The notes beneath the pieces are model-generated. The model had not been told where the DNA came from and did not search any database. It was given only the letters and a program-made list of their open reading frames with translations. From Clostridium sp. DL-VIII (lineage in GTDB: Bacteria; Bacillota; Clostridia; Clostridiales; Clostridiaceae), in contig NZ_CM001240.1 of the NCBI RefSeq assembly GCF_000230835.1, positions 4,738,779-4,802,778 on the forward strand: a stretch of DNA of 64,000 bases. Direction: 5' to 3'. Made by a program: the position numbers and the translations under genes. Positions 1-8,133 of this stretch are shown piece by piece. Each line of letters starts with the position of its first letter. Positions within the stretch are counted from its first letter, which is position 1.

Positions 1-511
1 ATTTTCAGCAGTTTTAGTTATATAATCAATTGGCTTTATCATCCTCTTACTTACTATATATTCTACTATAATTGAAGCAATAATTCCTATTAAATCAGCG
101 ATAGTCATAAGTACAAATACCATTTTCATAAAATCATATTCATTCTGCATATCTTTTACTATCTGAAAATATATTGTCCCATATTTCTGACTTTTATATT
201 CGACACTTTTATATCCAAAATGTTTTTCTTCATCTTCTAAGTGTCCTACTTTATCATCTCAATATTCAATATTGCTTTCAAGGCCTTTTACACTTATCGG
301 AAAATCTTCCGAGGTACTTATTAATTCTCCACTTTCCTTTGCTATCCTTATTGATATATCCTCTTTTGAAGATATATCTGAAAAGATTTCATTATCTGAT
401 AAATCTAATTGCTGATTTTGTGCTGTAACCATGTTTAGTATTATTATCTGAGTATCTTCTATATCACTATCTGCTTCCTTATACAAGCCACTTTCTACAT
501 TTTATACTCAT
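1..511 (-). pseudogene. Sensor histidine kinase, broken N-terminal part (continues off the left edge)
   Basis: Reading the minus strand, a short start MSIKCRKWLV (from 511) stops at once; a second frame then encodes an extracellular domain (about 486-262) and ends in TGA at 259-261. The same frame resumes directly after that stop, giving more extracellular sequence, a membrane segment (about MKMVFVLMTIADLIGII) and a HAMP-like entry VSKRMIKPIDYI that runs off the edge. This layout is that of a clostridial two-component sensor kinase whose first membrane helix is lost and which carries one nonsense codon. The kinase core lies outside the window, so I cannot say whether it is intact. Confidence 0.65.
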
Positions 512-640
512 CTCATTGTCTTCAATAATAAAATATTATATATCAATTTCTCTTTTATTTATATACATATATTATTTTTATAAATATCAAATCAGTTGTT
601 TATTATCAAACAAATAATTTTGCAATAACCTAATATAAAT

Positions 641-809
641 TCAAAAAGAGCTGCTTTAAAAACAACTCTTTTGAGAAATATGAATAAAATTTCAAAAAGA
701 TTTTATATAAATTTCCGGTGACGACTTCCAGAAATTAAAGAATACCCGAAAAATATTTTGATGATGAAAAAATATTTTTCCTCTCGTTATTATAATAAAT
801 CTTTTTGCA
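641..809 (-). ncRNA. Candidate structured RNA: three-way junction followed by a terminator-like hairpin
   Basis: This lies in the 526-nt gap between the kinase remnant and the Nudix remnant. An 11-bp outer stem (693-703 with 797-807) encloses two hairpins: a 9-bp stem at 710-718/728-736 and a 12-bp perfect stem at 748-759/769-780. The only non-Watson-Crick pair in the first hairpin (716/730) is a G-U wobble on the minus strand and a C-A clash on the plus strand, which favours minus-strand transcription. A hairpin with a T tract on the minus strand follows at 641-674. No clear promoter and no match to a known RNA family was recognised. Function unknown. Confidence 0.35.
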
Positions 810-1037
810 CCATCATTATTGCATTGTAACATTAAAATCAGATTAAAATACCATTAGAATAACATTATAAATATTGCTATAATCTAATTTTTTTAAATAA
901 AATACTATATTTTATAAGTCTTAATAAATCTTCATTTTTTGTTTTTCCAACAAATGTAATTATGTTAAAATATTTATATAAAATTAAACTATTTTAATAA
1001 TTTCTTTTAAAATGATGATTATACGAAGAGGAATTAA

Positions 1038-1460
1038 ATGATTAGAAAAAGATCTTATGGCGCTATCATATATAGAAAATATGGTTCAGATGTTAAATTC
1101 ATAGCAATCAAAAGTAAATCAAATGGATATTGGGGTTTTCCTAAAGCCTAGATGGAAAAAGGTGAAAATGAAAAAGAAACTGCCAAGCGTGAAGTCCTTG
1201 AAGAAACCTGGCTAAATATAACCTTCCTTGACGGATTTAAAACAAGAATAGAATATAAACTTCCTGAAGGAAGAATAAAAGAAGTAATTTTTTTCATAGG
1301 GAAAATATCAGATAGAATTCTAAATTCGCCAAAAGAAGAAATTCATGAATTTAAATGGCTCACCTACGATAATATGCTTAATTTATTGACCTATCAAAAT
1401 AGAAGAAAGGCTTTAATGGAAGTTAATAGATTTTTAAATAATTTAAATTCAGATAAATAA
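1038..1460 (+). pseudogene. Nudix hydrolase, disrupted by an in-frame stop
   Basis: From an ATG at 1038, with a GAAGAGG ribosome site upstream, the frame reads as a Nudix protein (MIRKRSYGAIIY, then GYWGFPKA) until TAG at 1149-1151, and continues in the same frame as MEKGENEKETAKREVLEET to 1460. The Nudix box should begin G-H-M-E-x-G-E; here the Gly is Ala and the next codon is the stop, and the Gly after EET is Trp. Three lesions within one motif make loss of function likely. Intact relatives of about 140 aa hydrolyse nucleoside diphosphate-linked substrates such as diadenosine polyphosphates. Confidence 0.75.
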
Positions 1461-1553
1461 TAGATTTATCACAATTCAAACTATATAAGAACCATTAAAT
1501 ATGATATAATTAAAATAATTAACCATAAAATTATCTAAATGATGTGACACTTT

Positions 1554-1724
1554 ATGCCTAATCTAAAAAAGGAATTTGGAGAATGTTTAATTTATACTTT
1601 TGAAGATATAAATGCAAAAATACACATAAAAAAACCGCATCTTCCTAATATGCTCCCTTTTAGGCAGACATATGAAAAACAAAAATTTGGAAATGCGGTT
1701 TTTAATATACTAAAATTATTATAA
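1554..1724 (+). other. Possible 56-aa ORF overlapping a hairpin; doubtful
   Basis: An open frame starting MPNLKKEFGE lies between the Nudix remnant and fabH. It has no convincing ribosome binding site and no family resemblance that I recognise. Its 3' half contains an inverted repeat (AAACCGCAT near 1631 and ATGCGGTTT near 1692) followed by T's, which may instead be a weak terminator. Most of the remaining 1461-1801 gap shows nothing else. Confidence 0.15.
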
Positions 1725-1801
1725 TTTCGTTTAATATAATACCAAATTAATTTCTTCTAAATTAATAAATACTTTTAATAATGTCCATTTTAATTACTCT
1801 A

Positions 1802-2770
1802 TTACCATTTAAGTAACACTGCTCCTGAAGATAGTCCTGCTCCAAAAGCTACGAACAGAATAATATCGCCTCTATTTATGAGTTTTTTCTCTAAAGCTTC
1901 ATGCAATGCAATCGGAATAGTTCCTGCCTGTGTATTAGCTACTTTATCTATATTTACATAAATTTTATCTTCATCTATATTCATCTTGCCAGCAGCTGCC
2001 TTTAAAATTCTCAAATTTGCTTGATGAGGGATAATAAGTTTGATGTCACTTACTGAAATATCTGCTTTATCTACAACTTCATTCACTGCTTCCGTAAATG
2101 CTTTTGTTGCAAACCTCATTATACTTTTCCCATTCATTGTCACTTTCGCATTCCTATTATAATCTGCTTCAGAAAACGGAGTTGCCTCTATTTTATTATT
2201 ACATGCAAGAGAATTATCCTTATCTATAATACAATCCAAGTGTGTTGATATAATCCCTGTATTTTCAGTATTTGATAGTACTACAGCCCCTGCTCCATCT
2301 CCAAAAAGCACCGCAGTCCCTCTATCTTGCCAATCTACAATCTGACTATTTACATCAACACCAATGACAATTGCATTTTTATAATTACAATTCTTCATTA
2401 AACTTTCAGCAACAGTAATTGCATATATAAAGCTTGAACAATTTGTATTCATATCAAAAGCTGGAGCACTTTCTATTCCCAATTCTTTTTTTATATTTGC
2501 TGCTACTGTTGGTGCACATACATCTGGTGTTCCTGTTGCGCATACAACTAATTCTATATCTGCTTTTGATATCCCACTATTTTCAAGAGCAACTCTGGCT
2601 GCTTTTGCGCCTAAATCTGTAGTAGTTTCATTTGTTGCAATATATCTTTGTTTAATTCCTGTACGAGTACTAATCCATTCATCACTAGTATCTAGAAATT
2701 TAGATAAGTCATCATTTGTTACTGCTAATCCAGGTAAGGCGCTGCCTGCTGATATTATTTGTATTCCCAT
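1802..2770 (-). CDS. fabH: Beta-ketoacyl-ACP synthase III (KAS III), stand-alone copy
   Basis: This 322-aa thiolase-fold condensing enzyme would join acetyl-CoA or another acyl-CoA with malonyl-ACP in the cytoplasm to start fatty acid synthesis. The catalytic triad is complete: Cys111 in TNCSSF, His249 in PHQAN and Asn279 in NTQAG. Length matches the family (about 320 aa). The usual neighbours (fabD, fabK, acpP) are absent, so this could be a second, specialised KAS III with a different primer preference, as the non-standard Cys context (NCSSF rather than ACAGF) also hints. An AAGGATG ribosome site precedes the ATG. The 589-nt gap upstream (2771-3359) holds only terminators and an A/T-rich hairpin near 3197-3226. 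Confidence 0.85.
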   Translation of the reverse strand: MGIQIISAGSALPGLAVTNDDLSKFLDTSDEWISTRTGIKQRYIATNETTTDLGAKAARVALENSGISKADIELVVCATGTPDVCAPTVAANIKKELGIESAPAFDMNTNCSSFIYAITVAESLMKNCNYKNAIVIGVDVNSQIVDWQDRGTAVLFGDGAGAVVLSNTENTGIISTHLDCIIDKDNSLACNNKIEATPFSEADYNRNAKVTMNGKSIMRFATKAFTEAVNEVVDKADISVSDIKLIIPHQANLRILKAAAGKMNIDEDKIYVNIDKVANTQAGTIPIALHEALEKKLINRGDIILFVAFGAGLSSGAVLLKW

Positions 2771-3254
2771 TCTTTCACATCCTTACTTTATGTATATCTT
2801 TTAATATCCGAATATATTATTTAATATTTTTTTGGAATGCATTAATTATAACACACTTGTCAAATATATCTGTAGGTAACATTTAAATATAAATTTTTAG
2901 CGCTCTTATTCCTAATATTAATATATATAATACCTATAATATTTCTGTAGAGATTAAATTCAATTAACTAATGATAGCAAAGCACTATATGCACCATATA
3001 TTAGATCGTTTATTTTTCCTAATTATTTAATTTTTTTAAACTTTACTATTATAAAATATTATAAATTTCTTTTTTTATATGTTAAGCAATCTTTATGTAT
3101 CGTTTACATTATTTTTTATTTAAAATATTATTTTTTTCTGTTGCATTTTATCACAATATGTCGTACAATATTAATGCTATAGAGTTATTTATACATATTG
3201 AAATTACCCCTTATAAATTTCAATATCTCTTAACCCTTATATATACCCATTTAT

Positions 3255-3288
3255 AAAAGAAACTAGAATACCCGCTAGTTTCTTTTTT
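3255..3288 (+). terminator. Hairpin terminator, probably usable in both directions
   Basis: An AAAGAAACTAG / CTAGTTTCTTT stem with an 8-nt loop is followed by a T tract. It lies between fabH and the Big_2 protein gene, both on the minus strand, so it may also stop transcription coming from the latter. Confidence 0.6.
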
Positions 3289-3321
3289 ATCTTTCATTTC
3301 AAGATGTTCCTTATTCGCATT

Positions 3322-3345
3322 AAAAAAAGAGGCTTTTTACACCTC
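3322..3345 (-). terminator. Short terminator after the Big_2 protein gene
   Basis: On the minus strand a short GAGG/CCTC stem is followed by seven T's, 15 nt beyond the stop codon. The stem is weak; the hairpin at 3255-3288 may be the main stop. Confidence 0.35.
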
Positions 3346-3359
3346 CTGATCTTCTATAA

Positions 3360-4469
3360 TCATTTTTTTACTTTTATTTTGTATTCACTCACTACATTAT
3401 CATCATACTTCATACTTAAATCTGGTTTTTTACTGTAAACTCTTATAATAAAAGTTGTTATTCCTGATGATAAATTAATATTATCAGGATCTACCATAGC
3501 TGCCTTTCCTAATGATAAACTATTATCAATAGCATCTTTATCTAAAATTGAATCTGAAGTGAATTTAAATACTTTAATATAATCTTTATCTGGTCCTTCC
3601 ATATAAATTCTTATTTTATCCGATAGAGTTTCAGCATAATAAGTTTCTCCATCCCTTACTTTATCTTCAGCGACTATCTTTCCATTTTCATTATCACTAT
3701 AAATATCTATCACTCTATAATTATTATTGTTTATTAATTCCAACTTATCTAATAATATTGGCGAATCAGTTACTGTTACCCAGCAATCTGCACTTTTTTC
3801 GCTTCCATCTCTCGCTTTACATGTAATTATTGCACTGCCATCAGCCACACCTGTTACTATTCCTCTTGAGTCTACTGCAGCCACCTTTTTATTGTTTGAT
3901 TTCCATATTACAGATTTATTTTTTGCTGTATTTGGAAATACTGTCTCTGTTAGTCGTGATGTATTTCCTTTTACTACATTTAATCTTAATTTATCTAATG
4001 TTATATTAGTCACTAAATCAATTACTGATACTCTGCATGTATTAAATTTTCCACTTCCATCATTTGCTGTACATGTAATTATTGCACTTCCTTCTGCCAC
4101 GCCTGTTATTGTTCCACAAGAATTTACTGTAGCTACATTCGCGTCACTAGATTCCCATGTTACTCTTTGATTAGTTGCAGTACTTGGTAATACGTTTCCT
4201 GTTAAAGTTGATGTCTCTCCTTTTTCAATTTCTAAGAAATTTTCACTTAAACTTATGCCTGTTACACTTATCGAGTCTACTGAGGATCCAGTTGTTGACT
4301 CAACTATACAATCTGATTGAGTATTATTTCCATAAGTAGCCCTAGCTCTAACTACATTTGGTACACTTTCTGCAGCGTATATTTCAATTGGGCTTAGTGT
4401 TAATGTTGACACTACTATTAATAAACCTGATACTAACTTTGTTATTTTTGTTCTATTCACGCTTCCCAC
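3360..4469 (-). CDS. Secreted protein with two bacterial Ig-like (Big_2) domains
   Basis: The 369-aa product starts with a signal peptide (hydrophobic LVSGLLIVVSTLTLS, likely cut after IYAA near residue 33). Two tandem Big_2 domains follow at about 68-150 and 153-232, each with the pattern GxxxxLTxxVxPxxAxNxxVxW and GxAIITCxAxDGS. A C-terminal region of about 135 aa looks like another beta-sandwich of the cadherin-like type. No LPXTG, lipobox or cell-wall repeat is visible, so it is probably exported and loosely surface-associated. Big_2 domains usually mediate adhesion or act as spacers; the specific role is unknown. Single gene with its own terminator. Confidence 0.75.
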   Translation of the reverse strand: MGSVNRTKITKLVSGLLIVVSTLTLSPIEIYAAESVPNVVRARATYGNNTQSDCIVESTTGSSVDSISVTGISLSENFLEIEKGETSTLTGNVLPSTATNQRVTWESSDANVATVNSCGTITGVAEGSAIITCTANDGSGKFNTCRVSVIDLVTNITLDKLRLNVVKGNTSRLTETVFPNTAKNKSVIWKSNNKKVAAVDSRGIVTGVADGSAIITCKARDGSEKSADCWVTVTDSPILLDKLELINNNNYRVIDIYSDNENGKIVAEDKVRDGETYYAETLSDKIRIYMEGPDKDYIKVFKFTSDSILDKDAIDNSLSLGKAAMVDPDNINLSSGITTFIIRVYSKKPDLSMKYDDNVVSEYKIKVKK

Positions 4470-4613
4470 TTTCCTTTATATGTTATTTATTCAATTATAT
4501 CACACTGTCACATTTTTAATATATAACTTTAAAAATTTATACCACTTAGTAAAATTTAGCATACATCACTATGAAGATAAAAAATTATTATAGGTATTAT
4601 GCGGTATCGTCAA

Positions 4614-4655
4614 TAAAAAGTACCACAAATTCACTTTTTGAATAATGTGGCACTT
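4614..4655 (-). terminator. Terminator downstream of the HxlR regulator
   Basis: On the minus strand AAGTGCCACA pairs with TGTGGTACTT, an inner ATTCA/TGAAT stem extends it, and a T tract follows. Confidence 0.75.
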
Positions 4656-4691
4656 CTATCATTTATTCTATTTTTGTAAATTTACTATACT

Positions 4692-5027
4692 CTATTTATT
4701 TTTAAGATATTCAATATACTTATCTCCCCAAATTTCAAATTGTTCCAGTACTGGCCTAAAAGCTTTTCCTAAATCTGTTAATGAATATTCTACCTTTGGA
4801 GGGACCTCCGAATAAACATATCGATTAATCAGTCCGAAATCCTCAAGCATTCTCAATTGCTTTGTTAGGGTAGCCTGTGTAATGTCCCCTATTCTTCTTT
4901 GTAATTCTCCATAACGCAATGTTTCATCATTCAAATGATGCATAATTAATATTGACCATTTCCCCGAGAACACTTTTTGAACTGTAAAATATGGACATTT
5001 TCCAAAAAGATCATTAGTATCTTCCAT
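4692..5027 (-). CDS. HxlR-family transcriptional regulator
   Basis: A small winged-helix repressor or activator (111 aa from the chosen start). It shows the HxlR hallmarks: an N-terminal Cys (FGKCPY) that in relatives senses electrophiles or disulfide stress, the segment FSGKWSILIMHHL, and the recognition part QATLTKQLRMLEDFGLI. A longer frame begins at 5042, but AAGGAG lies inside its first codons, so the ATG at 5027, five bases behind it, is preferred. It is divergent from the flavin-type reductase gene at 5157, the common arrangement for HxlR and its target; autoregulation and control of that gene from the 130-bp gap are inferred. Confidence 0.8.
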   Translation of the reverse strand: MEDTNDLFGKCPYFTVQKVFSGKWSILIMHHLNDETLRYGELQRRIGDITQATLTKQLRMLEDFGLINRYVYSEVPPKVEYSLTDLGKAFRPVLEQFEIWGDKYIEYLKNK

Positions 5028-5156
5028 CATATCTCCTTCCATAGTATCCTAATAGATACTTACACAATATAAAAATCGTACTTGTTATTTATACTATACA
5101 TGTTATCATTATTGTATAATTAATTTTAGCATGCAAATGTAGGAGGAGCAATCATT

Positions 5157-5552
5157 ATGAAAAAAGCATTGGAATTTTTAAAAGAGAGTGGTACTTTTTA
5201 CTTAGCTACTACTGATGGTGATCAACCAAGAGTAAGACCATTTGGCGCTGTTTTTGAATATGAAGAAAAATTATATATTGTTACTAACAACAAAAAAGAT
5301 TGTTTTAAGCAAATGTTACAAAACCCAAAGGTTGAAATCTCTACTATGAACAAAAAAGGTCAATGGATTCGTGTTGCTGGAGAAGTTGCAAATGATGATA
5401 GACGCGAAGTAAAGGAATTTGCACTAGAAGCATATCCATCCTTAAAACGCATGTACAGTCTTGATGACGGAATTTTTGCTGTTTTATACTTCACTAAAGG
5501 AACAGCTTCTATTTATTCTTTCAACGGTGAAACTGAAACATTTTCACTATAA
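5157..5552 (+). CDS. Pyridoxamine 5'-phosphate oxidase-family flavoprotein (split barrel)
   Basis: A 131-aa protein with the FMN-binding split-barrel pattern: FLKESGTFYLATTDGDQPRVRPFG at the start (given here as an approximate block), then LYIVTNNKKD and a Gly-rich VAGEV strand. Related small proteins bind FMN or F420-like cofactors and act as reductases or protectants; the exact substrate cannot be read off. It has a strong AGGAGG site, stands alone and is followed by a perfect terminator. The divergent HxlR gene suggests induction by reactive small molecules. Confidence 0.75.
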   Translation: MKKALEFLKESGTFYLATTDGDQPRVRPFGAVFEYEEKLYIVTNNKKDCFKQMLQNPKVEISTMNKKGQWIRVAGEVANDDRREVKEFALEAYPSLKRMYSLDDGIFAVLYFTKGTASIYSFNGETETFSL

Positions 5553-5585
5553 TGTATAATTAGAAAATTCAATTATCAGATATAT

Positions 5586-5625
5586 AAAAAAGATAATATA
5601 ATTATTCAATTATATTATCTTTTTT
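5586..5625 (+). terminator. Bidirectional terminator
   Basis: A 17-bp perfect stem (5586-5602 with 5609-5625) with A tract and T tract on either side ends the flavoprotein gene and could also stop the converging GGDEF gene. Confidence 0.85.
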
Positions 5626-5715
5626 GCAAAAATTATATGTAGTTGTCATTTCTAAATTACTTTTAATGTATTATTATTGTCTATTTGCACGCCGTAACAT
5701 AAATAAGTTTCATAT

Positions 5716-6327
5716 TTATTTACTGTATTTTTTAAACAAATCATCGAGCGCTTCTCTAAGTAGAAAAGCTTCTGTTCTATCAGTTGCTTTTGAAAGCCTT
5801 GATAGTCTATCAAGCTGAGTTTTCGTAAAATAATTTGATTTTAAAACCATGCTTTCTGCTTCTGAAAGACATATTCTATTTTTTCCCAGTCCCTTTGCTC
5901 TAAATAGTGCACTGTCAGCTACTCTAAAAAGTTCTACAACATTTTTAGCATCTCTTGGATAACTCGCTACTCCAAAGCTTAATGTAAAATAAATATTTTC
6001 ATCGTCATTCAAGTTAAATGTGTTATCTGATAAATACCTTCTTATTTCCTCTAGCTCCATAAAGCTTCTTTCAGCTCCTTTTTTTACGAGCAATATATTA
6101 AATTCATCACCAAATCTGCAAACCATATCTGTGGACGACAAATTATTCTTAAAGATTGAAATAAGCTTCTTTATCACCTCATCCCCAATAGACTTTCCAT
6201 GTATATTATTTAAATTTTTGAAGTCATCAATATCAGCTGCCACTATACTAAAAGGACCTTCATTTTTTGATATTAGCTCTTCCATCTTTGATATTAATTC
6301 TTCCTTTGATCTAAGCGTGGTATCCAT
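5716..6327 (-). CDS. GGDEF protein with altered active site and C-terminal ribbon-helix-helix-like tail
   Basis: From the ATG at 6327 (GGAGG seven bases upstream; the longer frame to 6366 lacks a site) the product has 203 aa. Residues about 22-153 form a GGDEF domain: DIDDFKNLN metal/substrate segment, TLSFGVASYP and ADSALFRAKGLGKN. The signature is RFGDEF (71-76), one Gly short of the usual R-F/Y-G-G-D-E-F, so cyclase activity is doubtful. No sensor domain or membrane helix precedes it. Residues 162-201 (YFTKTQLDRLSRLSKATDR, then a second helix TEAFLLREALDDLF) match the strand-helix-helix pattern of Arc/CopG DNA-binding proteins. I infer a GTP- or c-di-GMP-responsive DNA-binding protein; this is not established. 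Confidence 0.75.
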   Translation of the reverse strand: MDTTLRSKEELISKMEELISKNEGPFSIVAADIDDFKNLNNIHGKSIGDEVIKKLISIFKNNLSSTDMVCRFGDEFNILLVKKGAERSFMELEEIRRYLSDNTFNLNDDENIYFTLSFGVASYPRDAKNVVELFRVADSALFRAKGLGKNRICLSEAESMVLKSNYFTKTQLDRLSRLSKATDRTEAFLLREALDDLFKKYSK

Positions 6328-6462
6328 AAACAACCTCCATCTATGTTGAGTAATCCGTAAAATCACTATGTTTTCTGAATAAATATACTATAACTTAATT
6401 ATACTAACATTTACATAAATATACGTCAATATTTAATAATCTATTCTATATTTTAACTAAAA

Positions 6463-6520
6463 TTTCATATAAACATATCATATTGACATATATATGTTAA
6501 CATGCTATGTTTATATGAAA
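6463..6520 (+). promoter_or_regulatory. Promoter inside a 15-bp inverted repeat, ahead of the c-di-AMP riboswitch
   Basis: A consensus-like promoter TTGACA (6483-6488), 17-bp spacer and TATGTT (6506-6511) would start RNA near 6518. The -10 lies in the right arm of a perfect inverted repeat (TTTCATATAAACATA at 6463-6477 and its complement at 6506-6520), which could be an operator. Confidence 0.6.
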
Positions 6521-6541
6521 GTGTTAATAAAAAATAATATT

Positions 6542-6672
6542 AATATCGCTGAATCATTTTGAGCGGGAGAACCAACTATTGGGGTTAATCTTATCATTTC
6601 TGATAAGTAGGGTTAATTATCTTCAATCCGAATCCGTCAGCTAATCTCGCAAGCGTTGAAGAGAAGTGTTCG
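6542..6672 (+). promoter_or_regulatory. c-di-AMP riboswitch (ydaO/yuaA type)
   Basis: The conserved ydaO core is recognisable in order: a 5' P1 strand (ATCGCTGAATC), GAGAACC, GGGGTTAATC, a variable hairpin (CTTATCATTTCTGATAAG), TAGGGTTAA, CCGAATCCGTCAGCTAA and the P1 partner CGCAAGCGTT. In this family c-di-AMP binding turns expression off, commonly for potassium uptake, osmolyte and cell-wall genes. The segment AGAGAAGT just after the aptamer can pair with ACTTCTCT in the terminator at 6726-6751, giving a plausible antiterminator. It now leads a decayed dehydrogenase and then ablB. Confidence 0.85.
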
Positions 6673-6725
6673 TATACTATATGATATAGTTCTTTTAGTA
6701 TGCCTGTAAATATTTATTGCTTAAC

Positions 6726-6757
6726 AAGCTGTGGAGACTTCTCTACAGCTTATTATT
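6726..6757 (+). terminator. Expression-platform terminator of the riboswitch
   Basis: An 11-bp stem with one G-U pair (6726-6736 with 6741-6751, tetraloop ACTT) is followed by an imperfect T-rich tract. The loop-side strand is complementary to a segment at about 6659-6666, as expected for a terminator/antiterminator switch. Confidence 0.6.
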
Positions 6758-6795
6758 TTGCTTAATTAATACCAAAATTTACAAGGAGGTTTATT

Positions 6796-7064
6796 ATGTT
6801 AGAAGTATGTTTAATTGGTATTGGAAAAATCGAAAAAAATAACCAAAATGATATTTGAACAAAGATACATGAAAATTGTATTAGCTAGGTGTGGTCCTGG
6901 AACTATAAAAAAACACACGGATTTAGGACAAGTACTATGCATTCAAGAAATTGATATAACGATTGAAGGTACTAACCAACTAGATGAATTCCTTATAAAA
7001 TATAGACCTGATGTTGTCGTTGATTTTCAACTTCTAAAGTTATGAAAAAATGATTAATTTATGA
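6796..7064 (+). pseudogene. Dihydrodipicolinate reductase-like dehydrogenase, N-terminal remnant with frameshifts
   Basis: A perfect AAGGAGG site leads an ATG reading MLEVCLIGIGKI, the start of a Rossmann domain, which then shifts frame (near 6830) into a frame reading KITKMIFEQRYMKIVLA, IDITIEGTNQLDEFL and PDVVVDF, and shifts again near 7028 into STSKVMKK before stopping. This is the NAD(P)-binding start of a DapB/2,4-diaminopentanoate-dehydrogenase-like enzyme, normally about 340 aa; only about 90 aa remain. It sits between a c-di-AMP riboswitch and ablB, so the intact gene was probably part of that lysine-derived osmolyte unit. Confidence 0.7.
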
Positions 7065-7133
7065 GAAAATTATAAAAATCTCTCCTTATTAAACAATGTA
7101 AGTGCTAAAAATAGAAAAGAGGGATAAAATTTA

Positions 7134-8015
7134 ATGAAATTAGATAACTATAAATCTATTAACAATTATTACACTAATATAGACCGTACTAAAATATATG
7201 TAGATTTGGCTAGTAAACGTATAAAAATAATTGATACTACTAATATATCCGTTCAAAATCTAAAAAGGATAATACACTATGCTTCAAAGCAGCACCTAGG
7301 CAAAGTCATTTGTTATTGCAATATGGAGACTTCTACTTTCTTTACTAATGCAGGATTTAAATTGGAGGGTAAAATTAATGGATACTTTAAAGGCAAAGAC
7401 GCACTGTGTATGTCCTACTTTATCAGCAGCGATAGAGAAATCTGTAGTAATTTTATGGAGAAAAATTCTTTAATTAATAAATGTTCAAATGTAAAAAACA
7501 CATTTATTCCTAATCATAATAATTTAGATTATATTATACGAAATGCAACCAAAAATGATATTAAAGACATGATAAAATTATTTGCTACAGTTTTTTCCAC
7601 ATATCCTTATCCTATTTATGATGAAGAATTTTTAAGAGAAAATATGAATAAAAAAGTTTTATATAAGGTTGCTATTTATGATGGAAAAATCATCAGCATA
7701 GCCTCTGCAAACATGGATAGAGAAAATTTAAATGCAGAAATAACTGATTGTGCTACTTATCCCGCTTATGAAGGCAATGGAATATTATCAAATATTGTTC
7801 ACACTCTAGAATGTGATCTTAAATTTAAAGGTTTTATAACCTTATACAGTTTATCCAGAGCCATAAATCCAAGTATCAATTATCTATTAAGCAAGCAAAA
7901 TTACACATTTACAGGCCGAATTGTTAATGATTGTAACATATGTGGTACCTTTGAAGATATGAATATTTGGGTTAAAAATATAAAAAGCCAATATTATAAA
8001 AATGAGACTCTTTAA
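7134..8015 (+). CDS. ablB: Beta-lysine N-acetyltransferase (AblB type)
   Basis: This 293-aa GNAT enzyme matches AblB, which acetylates beta-lysine made by lysine 2,3-aminomutase (AblA) to give the compatible solute N-epsilon-acetyl-beta-lysine. Recognisable blocks are IRNATKNDIKDMIKLF (about 138-153), FSTYPYPIYDEEFL, the GNAT core ASANMDRENLNAEITDCATYP with the CoA loop YEGNGILSNI, and the family-typical tail GRIVNDCNICGTFEDMNIWVK. A clear ribosome site (AAGAGGG) precedes it. Upstream lie the DapB-like remnant and a c-di-AMP riboswitch, which suits an osmolyte gene. No ablA is in the window, so beta-lysine must come from a gene elsewhere, or the pathway is broken. Confidence 0.8.
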   Translation: MKLDNYKSINNYYTNIDRTKIYVDLASKRIKIIDTTNISVQNLKRIIHYASKQHLGKVICYCNMETSTFFTNAGFKLEGKINGYFKGKDALCMSYFISSDREICSNFMEKNSLINKCSNVKNTFIPNHNNLDYIIRNATKNDIKDMIKLFATVFSTYPYPIYDEEFLRENMNKKVLYKVAIYDGKIISIASANMDRENLNAEITDCATYPAYEGNGILSNIVHTLECDLKFKGFITLYSLSRAINPSINYLLSKQNYTFTGRIVNDCNICGTFEDMNIWVKNIKSQYYKNETL

Positions 8016-8037
8016 TATAATTGAGTCTTATTTTTTT
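8003..8037 (+). terminator. Terminator after ablB
   Basis: AGACTC (8005-8010) pairs with GAGTCT (8023-8028) and is followed by a run of T's. Confidence 0.75.
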
Positions 8038-8133
8038 ATATTTTTTAATACATACTTATATTAAAACGCGAAACAATATACATAAAATGTGTGATATATT
8101 TTTCTTTAATTTTAAACGGATTGAGGTAATGAA

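Noticed and set aside
174..428. Plus-strand ORF of 84 aa
   Set aside because: Antisense shadow of the sensor-kinase remnant; no ribosome site.
692..809. Mobile element or CRISPR-like repeat
   Set aside because: No terminal repeats with target duplications and no repeat-spacer periodicity; only RNA-like pairing is seen.
3727..4170. Plus-strand ORF of 147 aa
   Set aside because: Antisense to the two Big_2 repeats; its internal repetition mirrors theirs.
5625..5660. Single TATATGTAG near the GGDEF gene
   Set aside because: Only one half-site and no partner at 11 bp; chance match in AT-rich DNA.
6815..7045. 76-aa ORF taken as an independent gene
   Set aside because: It is the shifted frame of the DapB-like remnant; the good ribosome site belongs to the frame starting at 6796.
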